From Pseudomonadota bacterium (GTDB taxonomy: Bacteria > Pseudomonadota > Alphaproteobacteria > Rhizobiales > Xanthobacteraceae), in assembly GCA_023388935.1 (NCBI GenBank), contig JAEWFG010000325.1, positions 1 to 6,629 on the forward strand: 6,629 bases of DNA, read 5' to 3'. The translations under genes and the position numbers were made by a program. The first letter of the stretch is position 1, and every line of letters begins with the position of its first letter. Below the pieces are notes generated by a model. It was not told the origin of the DNA, ran no database searches, and worked only from the letters and a program-made list of their open reading frames with translations. Shown piece after piece: positions 1-5,956 of the stretch.

Positions 1-2010
1 GCCGTAGACCGTGGAGAGGCCAAGGCCAGTGCCCTTGCCGACGTCCTTGGTCGAGAAGAACGGCTCGAAGATCTTGTCGCGGATCTCGGTGGGGATGCCG
101 GTGCCGGTGTCGGCGACCTCGATCCGCACGTAATCCGCCGCCGGCATGCCTTTGTAGGCGAGCTTGCTCGCATCCTCCGGGCCGACGTTGGCGGTGCGGA
201 TGATCAGCTTGCCGCCGTCGGGCATCGCATCGCGCGCGTTCACCGCGAGATTGACGATCACCTGCTCGAACTGGGAGACGTCGACCTTCACCGGCCAGAG
301 GTCGCGACCGTGGATCAGGTCGAGCTTGACCTTCTCGCCGATCAGCCGACGCAACAGCATGGTGAGATCGGACAGCGCGTCGCCAAGATCGAGCACCTGC
401 GGCCGTAACGTCTGCCGGCGCGAGAACGCCAGCAGCTGCCGCACCAGTGTGGCGGCGCGCGTCGCGTTCTGCTTGATCTGCATGATGTCCTGGAACGACG
501 GATCGGTCGGCTTGTGCGCGTTCAGCAGGAAGTCGTTCGCCATCATGATGGCGGAGAGCACGTTGTTGAAGTCGTGAGCGATGCCGCCGGCGAGCTGGCC
601 CACCGTCTCCATCTTCTGCGACTGGTTGATCTGGTTCTCCAGCGCGCGCCGCTCGGTGGTCTCGAGCATGTGCACGATCGCGGCTTCCGCGTCGTTCTCC
701 GCCGCATCGACCGGCGTGACGAAGAACTGCCCCCAGCGGTCCTTGGTCCCTTCCAGAGCCACTTCGACCGGCGCGATATCGGCCTGGCCTTCGGCGGCCT
801 GGTTGATCGCCGCGATCAAGAGATGGCGGTCGCGCGAATTGACCGCGCGGAAAATCGACTTGCTGGCGCTGTCGAGCCCGAGGGCCTGCCCGAGCTTGGC
901 GTAGCGCGCATTGGCGCGCACGACATTGCCGCCGCGGTCGACGGTCGCGATCGCCATCGGCGTATGGTCGAAGAAGCGCATGAAGCGCACTTCGGCCGCA
1001 CGGTCGGGATCGCTGCGCTCGTCGCGGGCACGGCTGATGACGAGCGTGCGCGACGGCCCCGGCGCGCCATCGGCGCCGAAGGCGAGCTTGTGATAGAGCC
1101 GCACCGGCATGGTCTTGCCCGTGCGCATGCGCAGGTCGATGTCGAAGACCTCGGTCTTCACCTCGCCCGGCACCGCCACGATCGCGGTCAAAAGCGCGGC
1201 GCCGTCGCCGGAGACGATGTCGGTGAGCTTCAAGCCGCCCGAGCCGATCTCGGCCAGGTCATAGTCCAGCCAGTTCGCCAGCGTCGCGTTGACATAGGCG
1301 AGTTCGCCGGCCGGATTGACCGAGAAGAAGCCGCAAGGCGCATGATCGAGATATTCGATGGCGTGCTGAAGCTCCTGGAACACGTCTTCCTGGCGCTCGC
1401 GGTCGCGGGTGATGTCGGCGATCGACCACACCGCATATTTCGCCTCGCGCTTGCCCGTGCCGAGGGGGCGCACCCGCATGCGGAGCCAGCGGCCCTGGCG
1501 GCCGTCATGGCCGGAGATGCGTACCTCTTCCTGCTGCCGCTTGCCTTCGCGGGCCGCCTTCAGCAGGCGGAACACCGCTTCGGAAACATCGGGGTTGCCA
1601 ATAAAGACGCGTTCCACGGGGCGCACGTCCTGCGGACCGGTCGCGCCGGTCAGCGTCAGATAGGCCGCGTTGGAATACACCACATGGCCGCGCGGATTGG
1701 TCACGGCGAGCCCGTCGAAGGCGTGGTCAGCGATGCGCCCCATCACGGGATCATCGAGATTGCGGTCGACGAAGCGGATGATACCGGCAGCGAAGGCGAA
1801 CAGGTTGAACAGGCCAACCATCGCCAGCACGGCGAGGATGCCGAGGATATAGGGCTGCGCCTGCGCGCGCCCGAGCGTCATCAGCCCGACGGCGACCGCG
1901 ACGAGGCCGGCGGCCACCAGCAGCACCAGCACAATGCTGCCCGACCGCGGTGACGGCTCGTGCGCCGCAACGGGCTCGCGTGTGAGGTCGTGGTCGGTCT
2001 CGGCGGTCAT
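1..2010 (-). CDS. cckA: Cell-cycle hybrid histidine kinase CckA (C-terminal part outside the window)
   Basis: Inner-membrane sensor kinase which, in the established alphaproteobacterial pathway, autophosphorylates on His and passes phosphate through its own receiver domain and ChpT to CtrA and CpdR. The window holds 670 codons from the ATG at 2010. Two membrane helices lie at about residues 25-46 and 53-79. Three PAS-like segments follow at about 85-200, 212-330 and 341-450. The H-box is GGIAHDFNNVL with phospho-acceptor His479. The N-box is NLAVNARDAM (587-596), G1 is DTGTGIP (634-640), the F-box is FEPFFSTK and G2 is GKGTGLGLSTVYG (658-670). The rest of the ATPase domain and the expected receiver domain lie beyond position 1, so the receiver is not seen. 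The ATG has only a weak ribosome site. An in-frame TTG at 2061 with AGGGAAGGGG just upstream would add 17 residues. It lies 154 bases downstream of flhB on the same strand. The kinase family is certain; the CckA assignment rests on the twin membrane helices, PAS series and NARDAM box. Confidence 0.9.
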   Translation of the reverse strand, partial: MTAETDHDLTREPVAAHEPSPRSGSIVLVLLVAAGLVAVAVGLMTLGRAQAQPYILGILAVLAMVGLFNLFAFAAGIIRFVDRNLDDPVMGRIADHAFDGLAVTNPRGHVVYSNAAYLTLTGATGPQDVRPVERVFIGNPDVSEAVFRLLKAAREGKRQQEEVRISGHDGRQGRWLRMRVRPLGTGKREAKYAVWSIADITRDRERQEDVFQELQHAIEYLDHAPCGFFSVNPAGELAYVNATLANWLDYDLAEIGSGGLKLTDIVSGDGAALLTAIVAVPGEVKTEVFDIDLRMRTGKTMPVRLYHKLAFGADGAPGPSRTLVISRARDERSDPDRAAEVRFMRFFDHTPMAIATVDRGGNVVRANARYAKLGQALGLDSASKSIFRAVNSRDRHLLIAAINQAAEGQADIAPVEVALEGTKDRWGQFFVTPVDAAENDAEAAIVHMLETTERRALENQINQSQKMETVGQLAGGIAHDFNNVLSAIMMANDFLLNAHKPTDPSFQDIMQIKQNATRAATLVRQLLAFSRRQTLRPQVLDLGDALSDLTMLLRRLIGEKVKLDLIHGRDLWPVKVDVSQFEQVIVNLAVNARDAMPDGGKLIIRTANVGPEDASKLAYKGMPAADYVRIEVADTGTGIPTEIRDKIFEPFFSTKDVGKGTGLGLSTVYG

Positions 2011-2064
2011 CTCAAGCTGGCGCAGCCTGTCGGCAGAAAACGGACGCGCTACCGCGCGCAACGC

Positions 2065-2101
2065 CCCTTCCCTGCCTGAATCGGACCAGCAGGTGCAAGG
2101 G
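2065..2101 (-). repeat. Imperfect inverted repeat in the flhB-cckA gap
   Basis: In the 154-base gap between flhB and cckA, CCCTT plus CCTGC (2065-2069, 2071-2075 on the plus strand) can pair with GCAGG plus AAGGG (2089-2093, 2097-2101). This leaves a small asymmetric internal bulge and a 13-base loop. In the cckA-sense transcript the 3' arm includes the purine-rich AGGGAAGGGG that would serve as ribosome site for the alternative TTG start at 2061. No T-run follows, so it is not a convincing intrinsic terminator. The rest of the gap shows no clear promoter. Function is unknown. Confidence 0.35.
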
Positions 2102-2164
2102 CAGCGAGGGTGAAACGTACGCTGATTCCCAGATTACGGCCATTTCCGGTATTTTTCGGATGTT

Positions 2165-3244
2165 TTATCCCTGCCCGGCGCCGAATCCGCGCTTCAGCCG
2201 CATGACGTAGCCGATGACTTCGGCAACCGCATGGTAGTGCTCGGTCGGGATTTCCTGGTCGATTTCGACGGTGGCATAGAGCGCACGGGCCAGCGGCACG
2301 TTCTCGACGATGGGGATATCGTGCTCGCGCGCGATCTCCCGGATCTTGAAGGCGAGGTTGTCGACGCCCTTGGCGACGCAGATCGGCGCCGTCATGCCGC
2401 GCTCGTAGGACAGCGCTACCGAATAGTGGGTCGGGTTGGTGATGATCACGGAGGCCTTGGGAACGGCCGCCATCATGCGCTTTCTGGAACGCTGCTGGCG
2501 GAGCTGCCTGATCTTGCCCTTGATGTGAGGGTCGCCTTCGGCCTGCTTGAACTCTTCCTTGATCTCCTGGAGCGACATCTTCTGCCGCTGGAACCAGCTG
2601 CGATACTGGAACACGTAGTCGCCAATAGCGATGATCGCGAGCGCCGCGACCACCGCGCCGAGCAGATGAATGGTCATGCTGGTGGTGGCGCCCAGCATCG
2701 CGGCCGGATCGAGCTTGACCATCGCCTCCATGCGCTGCCGCTCCGGCCACAGGATCATGGTCATGACCGTGCCGAGCACGATCAGCTTGCCGAGCCCCTT
2801 GAGGAAGTTCGCCGCCGCCTGCTTGCCGAAGATGCGCTTGAAGCCGGCAGCGGGCGAAAGCTTGCTGAATTTGGGCTTGAGTGATTCCGCAGACCAGACC
2901 AGGCGATGCTGGAGCATGTTGCCGGCAATGGCCGCCAGCACCAGCATCAGCAAGGGCACACCGATCGCCGCGAACACGGCGAATTCGATCTGCTGCATCA
3001 GCGCGAGCAGGTTCCCGCCGTCGACCTTGATCATCCAGGAATTGGCGAGCAGGTTGCGCATCGGCGTCACCAGCCCGCTGCCGACCGATCCCGAGAAGGT
3101 CGAGACCACGAGCGTGCCACCGGCGATCATGAACCAGGTGTTGATCTCCTGGCTCTTGGCAACGTCGCCGCGTTCGAGCGCCTCATCGAGACGCTTTTGC
3201 GTCGGGTCTTCTGTTTGACTCTCGGGATCCTTGTCTTCCGCCAT
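2165..3244 (-). CDS. flhB: Flagellar type III export protein FlhB
   Basis: Inner-membrane export-gate protein that switches substrate specificity from rod/hook to filament type. The product has 359 residues, normal for the family. The N-terminus (EDPTQKRLDEALERGDVAKS, residues 12-31) is the typical basic amphipathic FlhB start. Four hydrophobic helices lie at about 35-57, 87-109, 145-166 and 188-212. The cytoplasmic autocleavage motif NPTH is intact at 270-273, in the context IITNPTHYSVAL, so self-cleavage between Asn270 and Pro271 is expected. The C-terminal cytoplasmic domain runs to residue 359. The start is supported by an AGGTG sequence in the last codons of fliR. Only 3 bases separate the fliR stop from this ATG, which argues for translational coupling. 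Being last of the export block, it is followed by a 154-base gap and cckA. Confidence 0.97.
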   Translation of the reverse strand: MAEDKDPESQTEDPTQKRLDEALERGDVAKSQEINTWFMIAGGTLVVSTFSGSVGSGLVTPMRNLLANSWMIKVDGGNLLALMQQIEFAVFAAIGVPLLMLVLAAIAGNMLQHRLVWSAESLKPKFSKLSPAAGFKRIFGKQAAANFLKGLGKLIVLGTVMTMILWPERQRMEAMVKLDPAAMLGATTSMTIHLLGAVVAALAIIAIGDYVFQYRSWFQRQKMSLQEIKEEFKQAEGDPHIKGKIRQLRQQRSRKRMMAAVPKASVIITNPTHYSVALSYERGMTAPICVAKGVDNLAFKIREIAREHDIPIVENVPLARALYATVEIDQEIPTEHYHAVAEVIGYVMRLKRGFGAGQG

Positions 3245-3247
3245 CGA

Positions 3248-4018
3248 TCACCTGAGCGGCATCATCTGGTGCATGACACCGATGAAGTAGTCGAGATATG
3301 TGCCCATCATTGCCGTGATTACGACGCCGAGCACCAGGAAGCCTGCGAAAATCGACAGCGGCATGCCGACGAAATAGACCTGCATCTGCGGCATCAGCCG
3401 GGCCAGCACGCCGAGCCCGATGTTGAAGACGAGGCCGAACACCAGAAACGGCCCGGAGAGCTGCAAGCCGAGGCGGAACGCAGCGGCGAAGGCGCGCGTT
3501 GCGAGCGAGGCGACGTCGCCGCTCGATACGGTCTCGCCGGGCGAGAAGATCGTATAGCTGTCGTTCAGCGCTGCGATCACCAAATGATGGCTGTCGGTGG
3601 CAAACAGCAGCGTCACCCCCAACAAGGTCAGGAAGTTGCCCACCAGTACGCCCTGCTGTCCCTGCGTCGGATCGACCGAGGTGACGAAGCCGAGCCCCAT
3701 CTGCTGCGCGATCACGGCACCCGCGACCTGGAGCGCCGACAGCGTCACGCGCGCGGTCGCGCCGAGCACGATGCCGATCGCGATCTCATGCAGCATCAGC
3801 ACCAGCAGCGGCGCGAGCGAACCCATGTCGACGTGGTAGGCGTTGCGATGCAGCGGCAGGATGATCAGCGTGAGCAGCAACGCGATCGACAGCTTGATCC
3901 GCGTCGGGATGTTGGTCTCGCCCAGGCCCGGCAGAAGCATCACCATCGCGCCGACCCGGGCGAAGGCCAGCATGAAGGCCGCGGCGAGCGCCGGCAGCAG
4001 CGAGACATCGATGCGCAT
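3248..4018 (-). CDS. fliR: Flagellar type III export protein FliR
   Basis: Polytopic inner-membrane protein which, with FliP and FliQ, builds the export-gate core through which rod, hook and filament subunits leave the cytoplasm. The product is 256 residues, standard for FliR. About six hydrophobic stretches are visible (roughly 8-28, 41-58, 67-90, 125-142, 176-205 and 213-240). The family hallmark GLGVLARLMPQMQVYFVGMP (201-220) is complete, as is LGETNIPTRIKLSIAL near the N-terminus. The start at 4018 lies 17 bases after the fliQ stop; a GAGG overlaps that stop but is rather distant from the ATG. An ATG at 4029 is in another frame. It sits between fliQ and flhB, the usual order. Confidence 0.97.
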   Translation of the reverse strand: MRIDVSLLPALAAAFMLAFARVGAMVMLLPGLGETNIPTRIKLSIALLLTLIILPLHRNAYHVDMGSLAPLLVLMLHEIAIGIVLGATARVTLSALQVAGAVIAQQMGLGFVTSVDPTQGQQGVLVGNFLTLLGVTLLFATDSHHLVIAALNDSYTIFSPGETVSSGDVASLATRAFAAAFRLGLQLSGPFLVFGLVFNIGLGVLARLMPQMQVYFVGMPLSIFAGFLVLGVVITAMMGTYLDYFIGVMHQMMPLR

Positions 4019-4035
4019 GACGGGCGCATTGTGCC

Positions 4036-4299
4036 TCAGCCGCCGATGATTCGCGACGAGATCCGCAGCATGTGGGAATGGAGTGCGTCGGCCATGAACG
4101 GCAGCGCCAGCAGCAGCGCGGTGAAGATGGCCAGGATCTTCGGCACGTAGATCAGCGTCTGTTCCTGGATCTGCGTCAGCGCCTGGAACAGCGACACGGC
4201 CACGCCGACCACGAGGCCGACCACCATCAGCGGCGATGACACGATCACGATGGTCCAGATCGCATCGCGCGCGACGTCGAGGGTCTCAGGTCCGGTCAT
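4036..4299 (-). CDS. fliQ: Flagellar type III export protein FliQ
   Basis: Small inner-membrane subunit of the FliP-FliQ-FliR export-gate core. The product is 87 residues, the usual length, with two hydrophobic helices at about 15-38 and 52-74 and the conserved segment LFQALTQIQEQTLIYVPKI (37-55) between and into them. I chose the ATG at 4299 (protein begins MTGPETLDVARDA). The frame stays open upstream to 4413, but that 38-residue extension is only translation of the intergenic heptad repeat and has no FliQ character. A GTGGAA lies upstream of the chosen start and is a weak ribosome site. It follows fliE after 114 bases and is followed by fliR after 17 bases. Confidence 0.95.
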   Translation of the reverse strand: MTGPETLDVARDAIWTIVIVSSPLMVVGLVVGVAVSLFQALTQIQEQTLIYVPKILAIFTALLLALPFMADALHSHMLRISSRIIGG

Positions 4300-4340
4300 T
4301 GCAGAATTCCACTGTTCGTAGTCTTGATGGCTAGAAGAAA

Positions 4341-4410
4341 GCGAATGGCGAATGGCGAGTAGCGAATGGCGAATGCCCCTCACATTCGCTACTCGCCACT
4401 CGCCATTCCC
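4341..4410 (-). repeat. Heptad-repeat palindrome (strong hairpin) between fliE and fliQ
   Basis: Seventy bases split exactly into ten 7-mers. On the plus strand these are GCGAATG, GCGAATG, GCGAGTA, GCGAATG, GCGAATG, a spacer CCCCTCA, then CATTCGC, TACTCGC, CACTCGC and CATTCCC. The right half is the inverted complement of the left. Pairing 4341-4368 with 4383-4410 gives a 28-position stem with a 14-base loop. In the minus-strand transcript its imperfections are one G-U wobble and one G-G mismatch. It begins 3 bases after the fliE stop, and in the transcript the stem is followed by TTTCTTCT, so it could act as an attenuator or a 3'-end stabiliser. I recall similar GCGAATG/GCGAGTA repeats as common between Bradyrhizobium genes, but could not check this. 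Confidence 0.9.
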
Positions 4411-4413
4411 CAA

Positions 4414-4722
4414 TCAGATCGGCATCTTCATGATGTCTTCATAGGCCGCGATCACGCGGTCGCGGACCGAGACCAGCGTGGACACCGCAACGTCGGTATC
4501 TGCGACCGCCGTCACCACGTCCATCACGTTGGCCTTGCCGGCGGCCATCGCCACCGTCTGCGCGTCGGACTTGCGGCCGGACTCCATGACGCCGCCGACC
4601 GCGTCTTTCAGGAGCGAGGCGAAGGATTGCCCGCCCGCCTCGCTGCCCTTGCCGGCGCCGCCGTTCTCCAGCACGCGGGCGAGACTGGCGTAAGCGTTGG
4701 CGGCGATTGTCGGTGATGCCAT
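4414..4722 (-). CDS. fliE: Flagellar hook-basal body protein FliE
   Basis: Periplasmic adaptor thought to join the MS ring and export gate to the proximal rod, and the first rod-type substrate to be exported. The product is 102 residues, normal for FliE. Its low-complexity Ala/Gly/Ser N-terminal part is followed by a helical C-terminal region that ends in the family signature VSVRDRVIAAYEDIMKMPI (84-102). There is no cleavable signal peptide, as expected for a type III substrate. The ATG at 4722 follows the flgC stop by 16 bases, with AGGACA upstream as a possible ribosome site. The heptad-repeat hairpin begins 3 bases after the stop codon. Confidence 0.95.
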   Translation of the reverse strand: MASPTIAANAYASLARVLENGGAGKGSEAGGQSFASLLKDAVGGVMESGRKSDAQTVAMAAGKANVMDVVTAVADTDVAVSTLVSVRDRVIAAYEDIMKMPI

Positions 4723-4738
4723 GGCTTAAGTGTCCTGT

Positions 4739-5164
4739 TCAGCTCTTGAGGATGTCGAGCGTGCGCTGGATCATCCGGCGCGTCGCACTGATGATGTTGA
4801 GATTGGCCTCGTAGGACCTTTGCGCATCGCGCATGTCTGTCATCTCGACCACCGGGTTCACGTTGGGATATTTGACGTTGCCGGTCGCATCCGCCGCCGG
4901 ATTGTTCGGCTCGTATTTGACGCGGAAGTTGGACTGGTCCGGCTTGATCCTGCCGAGGGTGACGACCTGCGCGTCGAGCGTGCGGTCGAGCGCGGAGGAG
5001 AAGGTCGGCACCTTTCGCCGGTAGGGATCGCCGCCCGCGATCTGCGACGTCGAATCCGCGTTCGCGATGTTCTCCGAGATCACCCGCATGCGCCCGGCCT
5101 GCGCGCGCAGGCCGGAGGTCGCGATCGCCATCGAACGGGCAAAATCGCTGCTGTCATTGGCCAT
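4739..5164 (-). CDS. flgC: Flagellar proximal rod protein FlgC
   Basis: Proximal rod subunit exported by the flagellar type III system and assembled in the periplasm. The product is 141 residues, normal for FlgC. The N-terminal rod motif ENIANADST is at 31-39. The family segment GNVKYPNVNPVVEM is at 95-108, and the C-terminal coiled region includes RSYEANLNII (116-125) and ends MIQRTLDILKS. The start is supported by AGAGGA about 9 bases before the ATG. It lies 21 bases after the flgB stop and 16 before fliE, the usual flgB-flgC-fliE order. Confidence 0.96.
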   Translation of the reverse strand: MANDSSDFARSMAIATSGLRAQAGRMRVISENIANADSTSQIAGGDPYRRKVPTFSSALDRTLDAQVVTLGRIKPDQSNFRVKYEPNNPAADATGNVKYPNVNPVVEMTDMRDAQRSYEANLNIISATRRMIQRTLDILKS

Positions 5165-5185
5165 AATTCGCGTCCTCTTCTAGCT

Positions 5186-5590
5186 CTAGCCCTTCCCGAT
5201 CGCGGTCTTGAGCAGATGCAGGCTCTTCGAATAGAGCGAAGTCGCCGCCGCGTAGTCCATCTGGTTGCTGGCGGCCTTCATCATCTCCTCTTCGAGGTTG
5301 ACGGCGTTTCCCGCGGGGCGGGTTTCGAAGCCCGCATTCTTGTTCTGGTCGAAGCCCGAGGCCGCGCCGGACGGCGTCATGTGGGAGCCGCTGGTGCGGG
5401 TGAGCGCCAGGGAACCCATCGAGCCCGTGACCGCGCCGGACTTGTCGAGCTTTGGCTCGACCAGGTCGCGCGGCCGGAAATTGGGCGTATCGGAATTGGA
5501 GACGTTTTCGGACAGGACGCGCTGGCGTTCCTGGTGCCATTGCATCTTGGTGCGAAGTGCCGACAGCACCGGGAGGTCGTTGATGGACAT
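5186..5590 (-). CDS. flgB: Flagellar proximal rod protein FlgB
   Basis: Proximal rod subunit exported by the flagellar type III system. The product is 134 residues. The N-terminal rod signature ENVSNSDTPNFRPRDL is at 28-43. The C-terminal helix segment NAVNLEEEMMKAASNQMDYA (95-114) is the matching FlgB/FlgC family end region. The middle part (45-90) is Gly/Ser/Thr-rich and poorly conserved, as is common. The ATG at 5590 has a good ribosome site (GAAGGAG) 8 to 9 bases upstream. It is the first gene of the minus-strand flagellar series. A CtrA-type box lies about 70 bases before its start, so its promoter probably drives the operon. Confidence 0.95.
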   Translation of the reverse strand: MSINDLPVLSALRTKMQWHQERQRVLSENVSNSDTPNFRPRDLVEPKLDKSGAVTGSMGSLALTRTSGSHMTPSGAASGFDQNKNAGFETRPAGNAVNLEEEMMKAASNQMDYAAATSLYSKSLHLLKTAIGKG

Positions 5591-5614
5591 CGTTGCGGCT
5601 CCTTCCGCCTCGCG

Positions 5615-5627
5615 GGACCTAGGGTCC
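5615..5627 (-). repeat. Short palindrome in the flgB leader
   Basis: GGACC (5615-5619) and GGTCC (5623-5627) form a perfect 5-bp inverted repeat around TAG. It lies between the CtrA box and the flgB start. It could be a small leader hairpin or an operator half; it may equally be chance. Confidence 0.3.
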
Positions 5628-5657
5628 GAAGCTAGGCAGAATTTGCCGCGTGTATGG

Positions 5658-5672
5658 TTAACAGGTGGTTAA
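5658..5672 (-). promoter_or_regulatory. CtrA-type binding site upstream of flgB
   Basis: On the minus strand the sequence reads TTAACCACCTGTTAACCAT (5672 down to 5654). The two TTAA half-sites are exactly 7 bases apart, matching the Caulobacter CtrA consensus TTAA-N7-TTAA. Both halves continue as TTAACCA, close to the extended TTAACCAT form. The box sits about 70 bases before the flgB ATG, a position suited to activation from a site overlapping the -35 region. A GCCTAGC about 18 bases further downstream could be a poor -10 element, but I would not rely on it. Confidence 0.75.
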
Positions 5673-5802
5673 GGACGCCGATGCGAATGACCTGGGCGCT
5701 TGTCCCTGTCGGCACAGGAATTTGCATCCCCGCGATTCTACGTTCCCAAAAGCGATATTAACCCAACCGCTTGGCGGCGCATGCAAAGGCCAAGAAGTCG
5801 TT

Positions 5803-5830
5803 TTGGATCGAGCGATTCATGGGTTATTAA
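5803..5830 (+). promoter_or_regulatory. Possible promoter and near-CtrA box for fliO
   Basis: TTGGAT (5803-5808) and TATTAA (5825-5830) are 16 bases apart, a modest sigma-70-like pair facing fliO. The same stretch contains TTCA-N7-TTAA (5816-5830), one base away from a CtrA box. Either reading is tentative. The start codon lies about 125 bases downstream, leaving a long leader. Confidence 0.25.
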
Positions 5831-5839
5831 GAGATGGGG

Positions 5840-5856
5840 ACGGCAAAACTTGCCGT
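5840..5856. promoter_or_regulatory. Perfect palindrome flanked by direct repeats
   Basis: ACGGCAA (5840-5846) and TTGCCGT (5850-5856) form a perfect 7-bp inverted repeat around AAC. A 9-base direct repeat, TTAAGAGAT, flanks it at 5827-5835 and 5863-5871, and GTTTTGG lies further out on both sides (5800-5806, 5876-5882). The layout suggests a protein-binding site upstream of fliO, but I recognise no known operator. Confidence 0.4.
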
Positions 5857-5896
5857 GGGACGTTAAGAGATAGCAGTTTTGGGGCAACGCACGCCG

Positions 5897-5918
5897 ATGG
5901 TCGGTCGCAACTGACCAT
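5897..5918 (+). repeat. Hairpin-forming inverted repeat upstream of fliO
   Basis: ATGGTCGGT (5897-5905) pairs with ACTGACCAT (5910-5918), nine positions with one G-T wobble, around a CGCA loop. It ends 38 bases before the fliO ATG, so it could be a leader hairpin or an operator. Confidence 0.4.
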
Positions 5919-5956
5919 GGGTGACACGTGAAGAGCACCAATATCCGGGGACAAGT

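Larger units (their letters stand above)
5591..5956. other. Divergent regulatory region between flgB and fliO
   Basis: These 366 bases separate the divergent flgB and fliO starts. The stretch is visibly less GC-rich than the genes. It holds an exact CtrA-type box near flgB, several further TTAA half-sites (5758, 5827, 5863), a possible promoter for fliO, and several short inverted and direct repeats listed separately. A frame from 5665 to 5931 could encode 88 residues, but it resembles no family I know and overlaps these elements, so I do not call a gene. Minor hairpins are CCTGT/ACAGG (5705-5718) and CTTGGC/GCCAAG (5770-5794). I see no tRNA or terminator. Confidence 0.75.

Noticed and set aside
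514..1953. Long plus-strand open frame (479 residues) opposite cckA
   Set aside because: It is the antisense of a clearly conserved kinase. Its composition (rich in Arg, His, Ala, Gly, Asp) is typical of GC-rich shadow frames, and it shows no recognisable domain.
2049..2750. Minus-strand frame overlapping the 3' half of flhB and the flhB-cckA gap
   Set aside because: It is an out-of-frame reading of flhB that runs into the gap; it has no domain and no ribosome site.
2906..4150. Plus-strand open frame (414 residues) opposite flhB, fliR and fliQ
   Set aside because: It spans three conserved genes on the other strand and has the His/Arg/Gln/Asp-rich composition of an antisense frame, with no family resemblance.
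4300..4413. 38-residue N-terminal extension of FliQ
   Set aside because: The extra residues are a translation of the heptad repeat (pattern such as LLAIRHSL). FliQ has its standard length from the ATG at 4299.
5711..5726. Sigma-54-like GGCAC...TTTGCA upstream of fliO
   Set aside because: The GG and GC pairs are separated by 11 bases rather than the strict 10 needed by sigma-54, and the position is over 230 bases from the fliO start.
5665..5931. 88-residue plus-strand frame in the divergent region
   Set aside because: It begins inside the CtrA box with no ribosome site, covers several regulatory repeats and resembles no known family.
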